Positions 50,047-62,400 of a stretch of 64,000 nucleotides of DNA are shown one piece after another. This stretch comes from Fomes fomentarius. Its lineage: Eukaryota; Basidiomycota; Agaricomycetes; Polyporales; Polyporaceae. The first letter of the stretch is position 1. Each line of letters begins with the position of its first letter. The translations under genes and the position numbers were made by a program. The notes beneath the pieces were generated by a model that was not told the DNA's origin, searched no databases, and worked only from the letters and a program-made list of their open reading frames with translations. The DNA is taken from positions 1,860,001-1,924,000 of the forward strand of contig JABYQN010000002.1 in assembly GCA_022606135.1 (NCBI GenBank), in the 5' to 3' direction.

Positions 50047-51177
50047 GCTTGTTAGCTCCCATGTGTCGCGTCCATCGTATTGACACCAGATGTGTGAATG
50101 GTTCTTGTTGTTTGGCAACATTTGTGTCAAGGCGCAGATGTGAATACAGCATCTGCAAAAATCACATGTCAATTGCGGTGGAGTAATGCCTCAATTTGAA
50201 CGTTGATATTCGAGAACAGGTTACCCGGTCCAAGTACTCACCTCCGTCGGCCCATCTTTCCGTACACCTAGAAGCCCGAACCAAACAAGATCAATACACA
50301 TATGTAGAGTCATTTACCGGTCCTTGTTACGACGAAAATGTGATCGGCTCGTCGCAAGTAGGCATCTATATTTTGTACGGATCGGCTGGGCTTTGTCGAC
50401 ATCCTAGAAAGGCAATCAGCCTGTAGGCGCTCATTCAAACCGAGGAGGACAGACTCTCCATTTCCCTTCTTCATGTCTGCTTGAGCAACTGCTCCACTTG
50501 CCCTCACATGTATCTATCTATTATTAATACACATAGGTAGCTTTGATTGAGTTACTAGGGCAATGCATGGGGTATTCTTTCAGAGAATATGTCCCAAATC
50601 AGCATCTAAACGCCAGAACTACTTCTCTATCAACCTGTTCGCCATTGAGATTGAGAGGCAGACATACCAGACATAATGAATGCAAAGTGTGACGACCTAA
50701 ACTGAGAAGGGAAGAGGTATAGAACAAGGGGAATGAGCTGAGTGTGTAACAAGGACCGGTGAATGACTGTATGCTTTACTCAATCCCCTTCACGTTACTC
50801 TAAAGTAGATCCCGATAAATTGGCCGGCATCGGCAATATAACCTCAAGACGAACCTGACAAATGCGTGGGTGTGAGTCTGTATGACTGCGCATGGATTAC
50901 ACAGCAGTATGTGTCGCACGATTCTCGTCGAGACGAAGAAGAAATGGGAGCGTTAGTTAGGTAGACGCGTTGAATCAATGGATGTCGACATTTAGTCAGC
51001 TGCCACCGGGATCCCTTCATCGAGAAATACCGAATCAATCGGAAAATTGAAGGCTGTGAAGAATTCGAAGCAATGCTGGGCCAGAGGTATATATGGGGAG
51101 GTACACGATCCCTGTGTCGACACGAATTATCCACTGCACCAATCACTGAGACCAACACATACCGTCGACACAACGAC
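50047..51177. other. Intergenic, promoter of NmrA copy 2
   Basis: No gene. The right end (about 51080-51177) is the inverted counterpart of the promoter of NmrA copy 1, including TATATA at about 51087-51094. Confidence 0.6.
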
Positions 51178-52340
51178 ATGGCAACCGACAAACCTCTTGC
51201 CCTGGTATTTGGCGCTACTGGCGCTACCGGTAAGAGTATCATCAACGGCCTCCTGGACACTGCACATTTCGTGAGTTCGGAGTGATTTTGACTCAACAAC
51301 GGGATGGGCTTCAGCTGATCCTACGAAACCTTGTAGCGGATTGCTGCCGTGATCCGTCCCGCATCCCTATCAAAGCCAGAGGTAGAGAAGCTTCGCTCGT
51401 CCGGAGTCGAGATCCGCACTGGTGACTTGAACGATGGTGTCGAGGCCCTGAAGAAACTCTTTAAGGGAGTCAGCGTCATCATCAGTGCGGTCGTAGCGCT
51501 GGCTATCTCGCAGCAGAAGGATGCGATCCTTGCGGCAAAGGCAGTTGGCGTCCAAAGGTTCGTTCCGTGCGACTTCGGGACCCCAGGCGCGAAGGGCGTG
51601 CGTCGCCTGCACGACTCTGTAAGTAGAAGGTCCTATCCTGGTCTGCAGTAACTGATTGTCCTTCCCGTGTGATAGAAACTAGAGATCAGAGAATTTATCA
51701 AAGAGGTTGGCGTCCCGTATACGATCATCGACGTCGGCTGGTGGATGCAGTTCTACCTGCCGGTCCCTCTTCGCAGCAAATTGGCGGAGTCCGTGAAGAA
51801 GATGAACTACAGCATTGCTGGGGAGGGAGATTCCCGCAATCTCCTGACGGACCGAGACCGGATCGGCGTGTATGTGGCACGCATTGTGGCAGACCCGCGC
51901 ACTCTCAACAACTCTGTCATTGTCTGGGAGGACGAGATTACACGGCGGGACGCACTCGAGCTCGGGGAGCGCCTCTCTGGAGAAGGAGATAAGCTCAAGG
52001 CTCAGCGCATCTATGTGGGTACTACTCACCTGCTACGACTATTTGAATTCCTGACCAGTATGAGCAGGTAACGGCTGAGGACCTGAAGAAGAACGTTGCC
52101 GCAGGTGTGGAAGCATTCATGAAGGATCCGAACGACTGGGGAGCACACGTGACGATGGCGTGGAATGAGTATCAGCACAGCATGCATATCCTCGAGGAGA
52201 ACACGCTGGAGAATGCGAAGAAGCTCGGATACCTCGATGTGCGAGAGCTCTATCCGGAAATCGTGCCGCTCTCCTTTGAGGAGTATGCCAAGAAATTCTA
52301 TAGCTTGGAGGATGCCGGTACCGAAGTGTATCAGTGGTGA
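51178..52340 (+). CDS. NmrA-like NAD(P)-binding oxidoreductase, copy 2
   Basis: Paralogue of the gene at 39882-41069, in the opposite orientation. 328 residues; exons 51178-51270, 51337-51618, 51676-52014, 52068-52340. Exons 1-3 match copy 1 in length (93, 282, 339) and the DNA is roughly 90 percent identical by eye. Same Rossmann loop ALVFGATGATGKSI, RPAS, CDFGT and PYTIIDVGWW. Differences cluster in helix residues (for example KKLFKGVSVII versus KKILEGVNVVI) and at the C-terminus, which ends nine residues earlier with TEVYQW. Both frames are intact, so both copies probably make protein. Substrate unknown. Confidence 0.92.
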
Positions 52341-53557
52341 GTGTGCGGTGTATGGAAGGAGGCAGCGTAAAGTATGACTTTTGGCATGTACCTTTGACGT
52401 GGCATGACACATGTAGCGTGTCACTGAATCCGATTTTCCTCACTTCACGTAGTCCTAGCCTATGGCTGGACATGGGATCATAGTCCGTCCCTTGCTCCCT
52501 CCAGACTGCGACGAGTTCTCCCTTCGACTTGTTTGGACTCAGGACACATAGTGGTACTTCAAGTTGTACCAGACATGCTCCACAGTCGTATCAGTAAGCA
52601 CTGAGGTCACGATAGTATTCGGTTTTTGGGTTGCGCAATCAATGACATTTTTCTCTAACGCACCTTGAAGACCACTAAATAAGGAGAAGAAGGCCTGGAC
52701 GATCTCCAGAGCCGCCCGTGACATTGCACCTCGGCAACACCCGTAACAAAGCGAGCTCCACAAGGTGCGAGCTCTGCGCGTTTGCGCGAACCCCTACTAT
52801 CACGACCCCAGTGTCTGCGCAAGGAAGGATAGGGAAGGCATCCCTCAGCCGATAAGGATGCCAGTTGGCACAAACATCTATGTATGCTATAGGAGTATGT
52901 AGAAACAAAAAATGACATTTTTTGGTGGAGAACTTGCTCCGACCTCGAGGGAACAGCATAGGCAGTGAGTAGGCTTGACCACTTGTACACTCTCGCTACA
53001 TGTAATATCCCGAGCGCTGTCCCTCAAAATTTATACATGGTGTTGATGCATGCATGAATACCCCCGTAAAATTTCCGGGGGTATATAGTCTGGAATCGTG
53101 TACACAAAGAATCCGTCCTCGAGCGTGACTTTTCAGCCACAGCGCTTCCATTGCTATCAAATCTCCGACCGGGTTGGTCACTGCGGCTCGACGAGCTCAC
53201 GGGCGCTGGAGTATGCGGAGCGAGAAACGGCAGGCTCGGCAGCGTGACCCAGATGTGACCCGCGACCGGAGAAATGAGTAGACGGGGTCGCGCCCCTTGT
53301 TACTTCTCGTTCTCCTTTGTACACGTATGAATTTCCCTCAAACGTGCGACATGGGCTAACAATCATGCACCTAGCCTATATATGAAGTCTGGAATTTATC
53401 GGACAAGGTGTGTGCTAGATCTTCGAGGGAGGACATTCTGGGCGCCTTTTTGAGCAGACACTGGGGTCGCGATAGTATTGCTAACCGACTACACTTTACT
53501 CGATGGTGCAATCATTTAGCTAATCGGCTCTTTTCAAAAGCATTGTGCCCCCGACGT
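52341..53557. other. Gene-poor stretch with short dispersed repeats
   Basis: 1.2 kb without a supported gene. It contains three copies of a CACTGRGGTC-type 20-mer (52599-52620 +, 52794-52813 -, 53459-53480 +), a perfect-armed hairpin at 53058-53084, and a 20-base exact match at 52651-52670 to the first splice donor region of MPP alpha. This may be an eroded mobile element, which I cannot identify. Confidence 0.5.
53058..53084. repeat. GC-rich hairpin
   Basis: Nine-base arms ATACCCCCG and CGGGGGTAT around an AT-rich 9-base loop; no coding gene nearby to terminate. Confidence 0.7.
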
Positions 53558-53637
53558 TGAACCCTGCCCGGATTGAACGGACGACCTTGAGGAATTCCCA
53601 GCTGGAATCTCACGCGCTACCACTGTGCCAAGGGTTC
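53558..53637 (-). tRNA. tRNA-Trp (CCA), intron-containing, probable
   Basis: On the minus strand: acceptor stem GAACCCT pairs perfectly with AGGGTTC, followed by discriminator A; D arm GCAC-AGTGGTA-GCGC; T arm GTCCG-TTCAATC-CGGGC. The anticodon stem TGAGA pairs with CCTCA (last pair mismatched) around a 15-base loop, read as TTCCAGC plus a short intron of about eight bases. Anticodon CCA gives Trp. D stem has one mismatch, so a decayed copy is possible. Confidence 0.7.
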
Positions 53638-53953
53638 ATTCATGTCGGATTTCTTCGATTGCATTGGGAGGAGGCGGAACTGAACCGTCAACGTGCATAT
53701 GGTGCACATTCTTACATATGACAATATTGATGACCTCCGCCGCCGTATGAAGATATGTATATGAAGTTCCGCATTCTATCCGGTCTAGATGCCACGAGCG
53801 GGCCACCGCCGACTTTGATATCTGAGGCTAAGTTGCCACGACGGTTCGGGTGCCGGCGGAATCGGCCACATCATCAATCAAGGCCAAGTCAAGGGTCCCT
53901 CTTCTGGCAGTCGTGTAATTCGTGTCTCCACCCATTGATATTGTAGAGTCCGA
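53638..53953. other. Short intergenic region
   Basis: 316 bases between the tRNA and the SDR gene; promoter presumed, nothing else seen. Confidence 0.5.
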
Positions 53954-55495
53954 ATGGGTTCCGCGTTCTCTCGTCTTGACGGCGTCTTCTCGTTCCTTGC
54001 ACAGGCCTTCCCACCCAAGCCGACATTCAAGGTCGACCAAATTCCTGACCTGAATGGTCGGATCGTTCTCGTTACCGGTGCGTTGTCGTTCTGCATCATG
54101 ACGCATATATGACAATGAATACCGACGCGCTACATATGCCAATAGGTGGCAACACTGGGATTGGGAAAGAGTTGATTAAAGCAAGTACTCATACTCATAC
54201 TCACGATCGTCATGTGGCACATACACTAACCTGTACACAGGTGCTGCTGAAACATGACGCTAAGGTGTACCTTGCAGCAAGGAGTCGCGAGAAGGCCGAG
54301 GCTGCTATCGCTGACCTGAAAGAAGTGACAGGCAAGGCTGCCATATTCATCGAGCTTGACTTGGCCAACCTGGCTTCCGTCAGGAAGGCTGCCCGGGAGT
54401 TCCTCAGGTACGAATGGATTGAGGGCCCATGACGGTTTACATAACTATCTTTACAGTAAGGAACACGAGCTACATGTCCTCTTCAACAACGCGTATGTCT
54501 CGCAATCACTGGCGTTTGCAAGGCTCTGACAGGCCACGTTTCAGAGGGGTGATGTATCCGCCCACGGACCTGGTCACTGCAGACGGATATGACCTGCAAT
54601 TTGGGACCAATGTCCTCGGTATGATAACATGTAGTTCTCCAGGACGACGCTGTATCAATTTAGTGACCAATGATACAGGTCACTTCTACTTGACGCAGCT
54701 GTTGCTTCCTGCCCTCTTGGCGGGAACGGAGACTACGCCCGATCATCACGCCCGAGTCGTCACCTTCTCGTCTGGTGCAGCATATTTAGACTCGTTCCAT
54801 TGGGACACATTCAAGGATGGACCTGCACGCAGGAAGCTCAGTAACAGAGCACTGTATGGGCAAAGCAAGCTGGTATGTATCACGGCTGGCGGCTGTTGCC
54901 AGTGCAGGTCCCTGCTGATCAGTGAAACAGGGCAACGCCGTCTTTGCACGCGAACTTGCAAAGCGATATGGCGACAAGCGAATCATCTCCGTCTCGTTGA
55001 ACCCCGGTAAGCATCTCCCGAAGCGCCCTCCTCGGTATTGACTATCGTGGACGTACAGGGAGCATCCTCAGTGATCTTCAACGTCATATCCCTGCCATAC
55101 TTCGCCACATCGCAGTTCGTTCATGCTTCCTTCCTGTTTATTTTTCCCTAACTCGTGCGCACTTACTCGTCAGACTGCAACGGTGATGTACCCAACTGAG
55201 TACGGCGTGCTCACACCCCTCTGGGCTGGCACGATGCCCGAAGCGGTGAACCACAACGGCGGGGTGCGTCCTTGTCCACACGCATGCCTAGTCTGAAGAG
55301 GTTGTTGAGTATGGTCTATTGTAGTTCTTGGTCCCTTTTGCACGTGTGGGTAAGGCTCCGAAGGAAGTATACGACTCCGAGAATGGCGAGCGACTATGGA
55401 ACTGGCTTGAGGAGCAGATCAAGATTGTTAAGCATGAGGCTCTGCAGCCCCGCCGTCGTGCCAACGGTGTTCGCTTCTCTAGTTCGACAGAATAG
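53954..55495 (+). CDS. Short-chain dehydrogenase, retinol dehydrogenase-like
   Basis: Classical SDR of 340 residues; exons 53954-54077, 54146-54180, 54241-54407, 54457-54492, 54545-54618, 54679-54872, 54931-55006, 55059-55114, 55174-55263, 55325-55495. Rossmann motif TGGNTGIG (residues 41-48, formed across intron 1), then [12 protein letters not shown], which favours NADPH, FNNAGVMYPP, a Ser in [10 protein letters not shown], and catalytic YGQSK (Tyr-x3-Lys). The intron after exon 2 begins GCAAGT, a GC-AG intron; using the nearest GT instead breaks the frame of VLLKHDAK. The C-terminal tail after WNWLEEQIK is less certain. Likely reduces or oxidises a lipophilic alcohol or ketone; substrate unknown. 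Confidence 0.9.
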
Positions 55496-55855
55496 CTTCG
55501 TACCTTGTACTTCACTGTTGTCAATGGGTGCGACGTGTCTCTTGGAGTTGACGCGAAGTGCGCGGAGAGTGGTAGAGCATTGGTGACCCAAGCGCATCCT
55601 CAGGATGAACGGTCCCGTTCATCATCGGAGGTACACGAAGGAAGTTGAGAGTTTGGAAGATTGCATTGGGTGTTCAGAGCGTGGAAGTACATGCCATAGT
55701 ACAGACGCGCTACATAGACCGGTCAGAGATGATATGCGGGAAGATTTTTGAATGAGGGTAATGGGAACGGAGGCCCAGGCTGCCGCGCCGCTCCTGTCAT
55801 CCCGTCTGTTGAAATCAGCGATGCTCGATGGAATGGGAAGTGAGTGACGTACTGT
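55496..55855. other. Intergenic between convergent genes
   Basis: 3' flanks of the SDR (+) and cellobiohydrolase (-). No gene seen. Confidence 0.6.
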
Positions 55856-57343
55856 TTAGTAAGTCGAACCGATAGGACCGTACTTGATGTTGGAGAAGAC
55901 CACGGTGGCGTCAGGGGACTGCGACTCGACCTGCTCGGGTTCGCCGGAGTCGCGCGCGCAGGGGCCACGTGAGATGCCGGGCTGCGAAGGGTCCTTGTCG
56001 AGGGGGTACTCGGAGTCGAGCCAGAGCATCTTGGCGTCGTGGTCGTCCCAGATGGACATGACGAGGGTCATACCCTTCTGGAAGGCTTGGCCCATGACCT
56101 GAAGGCCACCAAGGCGCTCGAACGAGTTGTTGTCACCGAAGGCCTGCTTCTGCGCGTTGCAGTATTTGTCGGTGACTGAGTCGTACGCGTCGAGGCCGTT
56201 GATATTAGTCTTCGAGTTGGCGATGACCTTGCCGTTCTGGACGTAGAGGCGGCGGATCTCGGAGAGCGTGCCGGAGGTCGAGTTGTTGCTCGTGAGGAAT
56301 TGGGTCACGACGGTAAACTTCTTTGAGGTGTCTACGGTCTTGCCGACGCCGAGGAAGGTCTGGTCGCCCTGGCGCCACGAGTTGAAGTCGCAGCCGTCCT
56401 TGTCGCATATACCACCGTAGCGGTTGTCGCCGTCACCACAATCGTTGCCCTCGCAGCGGACCTGACCCTGGACGTTGCAGACGTGAGGCGTGTAGGCAGC
56501 GCCTTGGGAATTCGCCTCCCAGATATCCATCTCGTTGCAGCACGCGCCGTACGTGCCTTTTCCGGCGTTCGGGTCGCTCGGAGAGGGCTCCCAACCGTTA
56601 ACATTGGCCTGTTAGATGACAATCAGGATCGAATGAGATTTTAGAAGGAACGTGCGCGAAATACGTACCTCGCCGTTGATGAACTTGATGTCGTGCGGGC
56701 ACTGAGTGTCGCAGTAGCCGGTACCGTACTTGGCACCCGCCTTATTGGCGGAGAAGCGACTCGCGCCACCGTCGGCGTCCATGGAGACGAAGTAGAGTGC
56801 GCCGTTGAGACCGCAGGGAAGCTTGGACATGTCGACGTCGAAGGTGAACTCCTGGTTCAGGAGGTTGAACTGCTGGTACTTTGAGTTGGAGGTGTCCATG
56901 AGGTAGACACGCGAACCGATGTTCGTGGAGTACTGGCCGTGGGTGACGAACTTGAGGGTAAGAGCGTTGCCGCTGGTGGTGATACCGTAGGTGCCTGCGG
57001 AGTTCCCATGAGTAGAAGCTCGCAGATGCAATATGAGCGCGCGTCACATACCAGAGTAATCGGCGCCATCGAGGGCGCAGTTCTTCGCGCACGTCGCCGG
57101 GTCGGGGCACAGCGAGGTGTCCCACTCGTTGCCGGTGTAGCAGTTGTTGCTGCCGTTCACAGAATGGAGCCAGCGCCAGTTGGAGTCGAGGACAATGGAA
57201 TGGTTCTCGGTCGTACAGCTCTTCCCTGCCGAGCACTTCTGGACGGTGAGGCTTGGGTGGGTTTCGGCCGTGAGAGTGCCGGCCTGCTGACCGTAGGCGA
57301 TGGCTAAGTAAGAGAGGGCGAGGAGAGCGACTGAGGGGAACAT
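55856..57343 (-). CDS. GH7 cellobiohydrolase, no binding module
   Basis: Secreted reducing-end exo-cellulase (cellobiohydrolase I type), 456 residues; exons 57343-57052, 56994-56669, 56608-55856. Signal peptide [18 protein letters not shown], mature start QQAGTL. The catalytic segment EMDIWEAN gives nucleophile Glu232, Asp234 and acid/base Glu237. Many Cys ([31 protein letters not shown]) fit the conserved disulfides. Loop segments [16 protein letters not shown] and [20 protein letters not shown] are typical of Cel7. It ends at [12 protein letters not shown] with no linker or CBM1, the common single-domain form in white-rot fungi. TATAAA lies 74 bases upstream of the ATG, consistent with a strongly inducible gene. 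Confidence 0.96.
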
Positions 57344-57416
57344 GTCGGTGTCGAGGACTTGTGAGTTGTCGATGCTGGTAGGGCTCGATGTCGAAGTTCT
57401 GCTGCCTGAGGGAGGT

Positions 57417-57422
57417 TTTATA
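57417..57422 (-). promoter_or_regulatory. TATA box of the cellobiohydrolase gene
   Basis: TATAAA on the minus strand in the context GGTATAAAACC, 74 bases before the ATG. Confidence 0.65.
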
Positions 57423-59458
57423 CCTCTGCAAGCCGGATAATATGCGGGCTGGAGGATAGAGCCTCGAGTCAGTTTAGCCGTCAACATCCAGAGCCTGTGC
57501 GGTCTTCAGCGACGTACATGTTTGTGAGGGGGTTCCGGATAGGACTCTGATGCCGACGTGTTTCCGAGCCATTGCCCCAGTGCGGGGGAGGATGAGGTCC
57601 GTTAGACATCGAAGATCATGCTACCACAGGCTACAACGTCTACCCGCTCATCGGGTGATGCTGGGGGACAACCGAAGAGAGGCCGAGCGAACAGGCATCA
57701 AGAAGTCCTATACAAGCGTTGCCGTGGTATTCCATGGATGCCGACACGTTCAAACGAATAGAGAAAAGGATCCAAGACGGTGGACCGAAGCCAGAAGTTA
57801 TACACGTGAGCACCAGTGCCGTTAGTAGTGACCATCGTGGGTGATGTGACATGCGACTAGACTTGACAGTTGCGAGTGTTTGCCCAGATAGCAATAATCA
57901 GGCTCTTGGCGCAGCGAGGAGCAGCCGGAACCGTCGCTGGCAAAGATGCCATTTCGACGTAAACACAAAAGCATGGGTATCTGTTTGAGCCAAAGATCCT
58001 ATCCCGCATTCCCAGTGTCACCTTCTTTGTAATGTAGAGAGACCCGCAAATTCTCGAAGTACCAGCCTTGACGTCGGAGTGGATGAAAGAGAATAACCGC
58101 TGCAAGGAACACCGATTAAAATCCGATCAGAGAGGAGAAAAAGACTTGCAAGCTTGTGCATAAGAGGTCAGGCGATCTCTTCTATGATGTCTCCATGGAC
58201 GGCCCAGTCACCGGGCTGGAAGAAATGTTGTTGGCTGGTCACGGTGCACTTGAACTTCGGAGTTTGCCAATCGGCATTCGACCGGGACAGCACCAGTATA
58301 TCTGCGTCGACTCTGCATGGACATCTCGGAGGAGGAAAGCATTTCAGGCTGAGAACCGATGTCAGTGCGGCGGCTCTTGGCTGGGCATTATCGAACTTGA
58401 TTCGATTACTCCGAAACATCTATAGTGTGTATGACATTCTAAAGGAGTATGTAATAACCAGGAGAGACCAGGGAGGACGTCCAATCAACCACAAATTGAG
58501 CACGTATGCATTATGTGGCTGCATATAAGCGTTGTGGGGTTTGAAGATGCAGCGTGCATTGCTTGGTTGCAACTGCGCTGCGGCACATTCCCTCATCGAT
58601 CAACGACGGCATGGTCATTTCGGAGCAGCGGAACAAAGCGCGGATACCATCAACGAGAGTACTCTGTTGGCGGGTCTGACCCTCACAGCCACAGGCTATA
58701 AAGAAGGCCGTGGAGCAGAACCACAGCGAACGCGGGGTACATCTCGCTGAGACAATCTCACCGGGGACTTACCTATGGTACGGTACCATCTTCGACACCG
58801 TTACTAGCACCCTCGGGGTAGGCAGATTGTGAGTTGTGCCGGGGATGCCGTCGAGACAGTAGGACACGTTGGCGGATAAGAATAGGTCGACGAATGGTGA
58901 GTGACTCTCTTGTGGAGCTCGCCGTAGGAAGCACGTACGGTCAATTGGGGGACAGACGTCGGCAATCGGCACTCCTCGACCCCGGTCTCGTAGTCTACGA
59001 CAGCCGTCCAATGATAACGATGACTTGTGTGGGCCACAAAGTCGACATCAAGCTACCCGCGATGACCCACTTGGTCAAAGAGGTACGTTTGACGAGGAAA
59101 TAGACCCATGATACGCCCACCCACTCTCCCAGTGACTGGGGTATCACGTCCAAGATTAGCTGACTAGCAAGGCAGCCAAAGAGATAGTGAATGTAGCACA
59201 GCAGAAGGGAACGAGGAGGATTGGCAAAGAGCGAAGTCGACGGAGAAACCAGGGCAGATCCTTGGAAGGTTGGTGGTAGACGCGTTTCCCACGATCGAAC
59301 CACGATCACGTGCTTGTCGCGTCTGTGTTTGGTTTGTGGGAGCGGCCAGCGCCAACGGTGGCACTCCGTTCCCCTTCCATCCCCGCCGACCTCATACCCA
59401 CGCGATACGACATCGATTCCGAACTCAACGCATTGAGCCATCAAAATATCTACGTACG
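57423..59458. other. Two-kilobase gap without an assigned gene
   Basis: Between the divergent cellobiohydrolase and the coiled-coil gene. Several minus-strand frames (near 58168-58419 and 58769-59037) are open for 75-85 codons with GT/AG candidates around them, but I could not assemble them into a recognisable protein. Confidence 0.45.
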
Positions 59459-62400
59459 ATGTCGACATGGGGCATCGGCGATAACCATGACTCAGAAGAG
59501 GTCCGTACACTCAAGGAACAGCTCCGCACTAAAGGTGGGTCGTATATATACTACTGGATCGTGAATCCGACTTATATCTGCCAAGGTGCCGAGCACGCTA
59601 CTCTGCATGGAGAATTTTGTAAGAGGGAAGCAGAGTTGAAGGAGGTCAAGACATCATTAGACGAAGCACTCCTCAAGGTGCGTTACTTGCATTTCCTCAA
59701 CTCTACCCCGCGTAATCGGACGTCTCCTCTCAGCTCCGTCAAGACGCGGATCGCTATTCGAAACTTGAAGCTGAGCTTCAGAAGCGCAACGAAGAACTGT
59801 CAAACGAGCAATACACGCGAGCTAATGCAGAAGTCGCCCTAACCGCCGCAGAACAGAGACTGAAGGAGGCCGAGCTGACCACCCGCGAACTCCAATCCAA
59901 CCTTCACAACCTATCATCTCACGCAAACTCGACTCAGGAGGGACGCTCAAAGCTAGAGCGGGACAATGCAGCACTCCAGACGCGTGTTCGTGCCCTCGAG
60001 CGGGAACTTCAGAACAAGACTCAGGCGGAGGAAGCCGCACTCCGCCAAAGCCATGGTCAGTCACGACATCGGCGCCAACCCTCCGAGACAATCTCCCGAA
60101 CACCAGCCCTGGAGAAGGAGCTGGCAGAGCTTCGTGCTACTTCGACGCGGCAGGCGTCGGAGCTCCAGCGGACGACAGAGCAGCTCACGCGCACGCGGGA
60201 TGAGCTGGTCAAGGTACAGAACGAGAAGACGGCGAGCGAGCGGCGCTTGCAGAAGCGATTGGCGGAGACACAGGCTACTCTAGAGGACCGAGAGGAGGAC
60301 TTGCGCCTGTTAAAGGATGTACAAGGTGGGAAGGATGCTGTTGCTCGTGAGTCTGAGCTCTTGGAACGATTAGAGCAGGAGGAGCAGAGGGTAGCTGCGC
60401 TGGAGAACGAGCTCAGTCGATCAGTGGGTAGTCGCAAACGAGATCTCGTTATGCTCCAAGATGAGTTGGATCGCGCCACTCAATTATTGGAGGACGCTAC
60501 CCAGAAAGCTGCTGTGGCTGAGGATAAACTTGCATCATTCGCACGAGAAAGAGACGCTGCTTTGCGGGAACGTCAGCATCTACAGCAGGAGCACCACCGT
60601 TTGTCGGAACACATCCAGCTGGCTGAGGCTAGGATTGAGTGAGTCCCAATTCATGGACATTCGAAATTTTTGACATGACCTTGGCTTATAGCGAACTGGA
60701 ACATCGGCTATCGACATCTGGCCCAACATCCCCTATCGATGAAACCCCTGAGGAAACTGTAGAAACCATTCACAAACTCCTCAATTCCATCCAGCGTATC
60801 CGCGGAGAGCGAGACGAAGCTCGGCGCGACTTGGAGTTCGTCAGCGCGGAGAACAGATTCGCTGTGCAGTCTCTACAGGAGAAACTCGCCGCCGCAACCT
60901 CCGCTGTGCAGTCTCTACAGGAGAAGCTCGCCGCCCTGCCCTCTGCTCCTGTGACACCAGCATACACCGACACCGACTACACTACCACGCAAGGGTACGT
61001 CGAGGCCTTCCAGGAACAGGTACAACGCTCCGCTCGTGCTACTGTCGCTCTCGCCATTGTCGCGCAACACGCATGCGAGCACGACGGCGCCCAGGCTGCG
61101 CGCATTCAGGCACTCCTCGAAGAACTTTCTACCACTCGCGAGGCTCTGCAGGAACGTCAGCTCACCATTGGATCCCTCGGCCAGCAGCTCACCTCGACCT
61201 CCGGTGCTATAGCCGATACCGAGTTGCATATCTCCGGTCTACGGGCGACAATCCAACGGCTCGAGGACGAACTTGCTCGGGAACGCAATTCACATGCTGA
61301 GACCGGCGCTGCCCTGTCCGACACCGAGGCACAAATTCATGCGGTCTCGGATGCACTTACGGACGCAGAAGCTGCTCGAGATGCCCTCGCGCTCGAGAAG
61401 ACCCATCTCGAATCAGACCTCGAATCCGCACGTCAAGACCTCGCTGATGCAGAAGCACGACACTCGGGACAGGTCGCCGCGCTGTCCGCAGGAGGCAACT
61501 CAAGCCATGGCATACAAGCTGCCCTGCGGTCGCACATCCACGAGCTAGAGGACCGTGTGCAGAGGCGAACAGAACAGATTGGCATCCACCAACACGATAT
61601 CAAGCGCCTGGAGCTCAACATGAAGTTGCAGGAAGAGCGTCTTGCCGAGCTCACGCAAGAGCTCGAGGTCGTCCAGAACGAGAAGGAAGCGATGCTGGAG
61701 GACTGTAGGGCGTCGCGAGAGCAGCGCGATGATGCGATGCGGAGATGCGACGAGCTTGAGGACGCGATGGAGGGCGTGGAGGAGATGCGCGGGCGGGAGG
61801 TCGAGGTGATGGTCGGGGTAACGTTCACCGCTGTTGCGGCCAGCCGGGATGCCCTCATCCGTTCAAGACAACATCGCGAAGAAATCGCACAGCTGCAAGA
61901 GCGTATTCATCTCCTGGAGGATGCGAATGTGTCGCTGTCGTCGCAGCTGGCTAGCTTGGTGGCCGAGCGCGACCAACTCGCTCAATCCGTCAACCACAAC
62001 TCCTCTCTCGCTCAGTCACAACTGGAAGAAATCTCTGCCAAGGGACGCGCTGCCGAGGAGGCTAAAACCGCTGTGGAGACTCAGCTCGCTGCTGCACATA
62101 GCGAACTTGAGGCGAAGAACAAGGAGCTCACTTCCCTTCAGAACCAACTCGCCGCTGCCCGTGCAGACGATGCTCACCGTCAGAAGATGGAAGTAGCCCT
62201 GTTCACCCAGGAGAAGACCGACTTGCAAGACCAACTTCAGCAAGCGCAGACCTCACTATCTGACCTCGAGGCTCTTCACAAGACCACTGTCGACGAACTC
62301 CAGGGCGTTGAACTGGAGCTCAAGAAGGCTGAGGACGAACTCGCGACCTACCTAGCAAACAGCGCCGTTCGCTCCGAGGCCGAAGAGCATCTGCGCAGGG

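Noticed and set aside
58168..59037. Group of minus-strand open frames that might be exons of one gene
   Set aside because: Candidate splice sites exist but no combination gave a protein I recognise or consistent phases.
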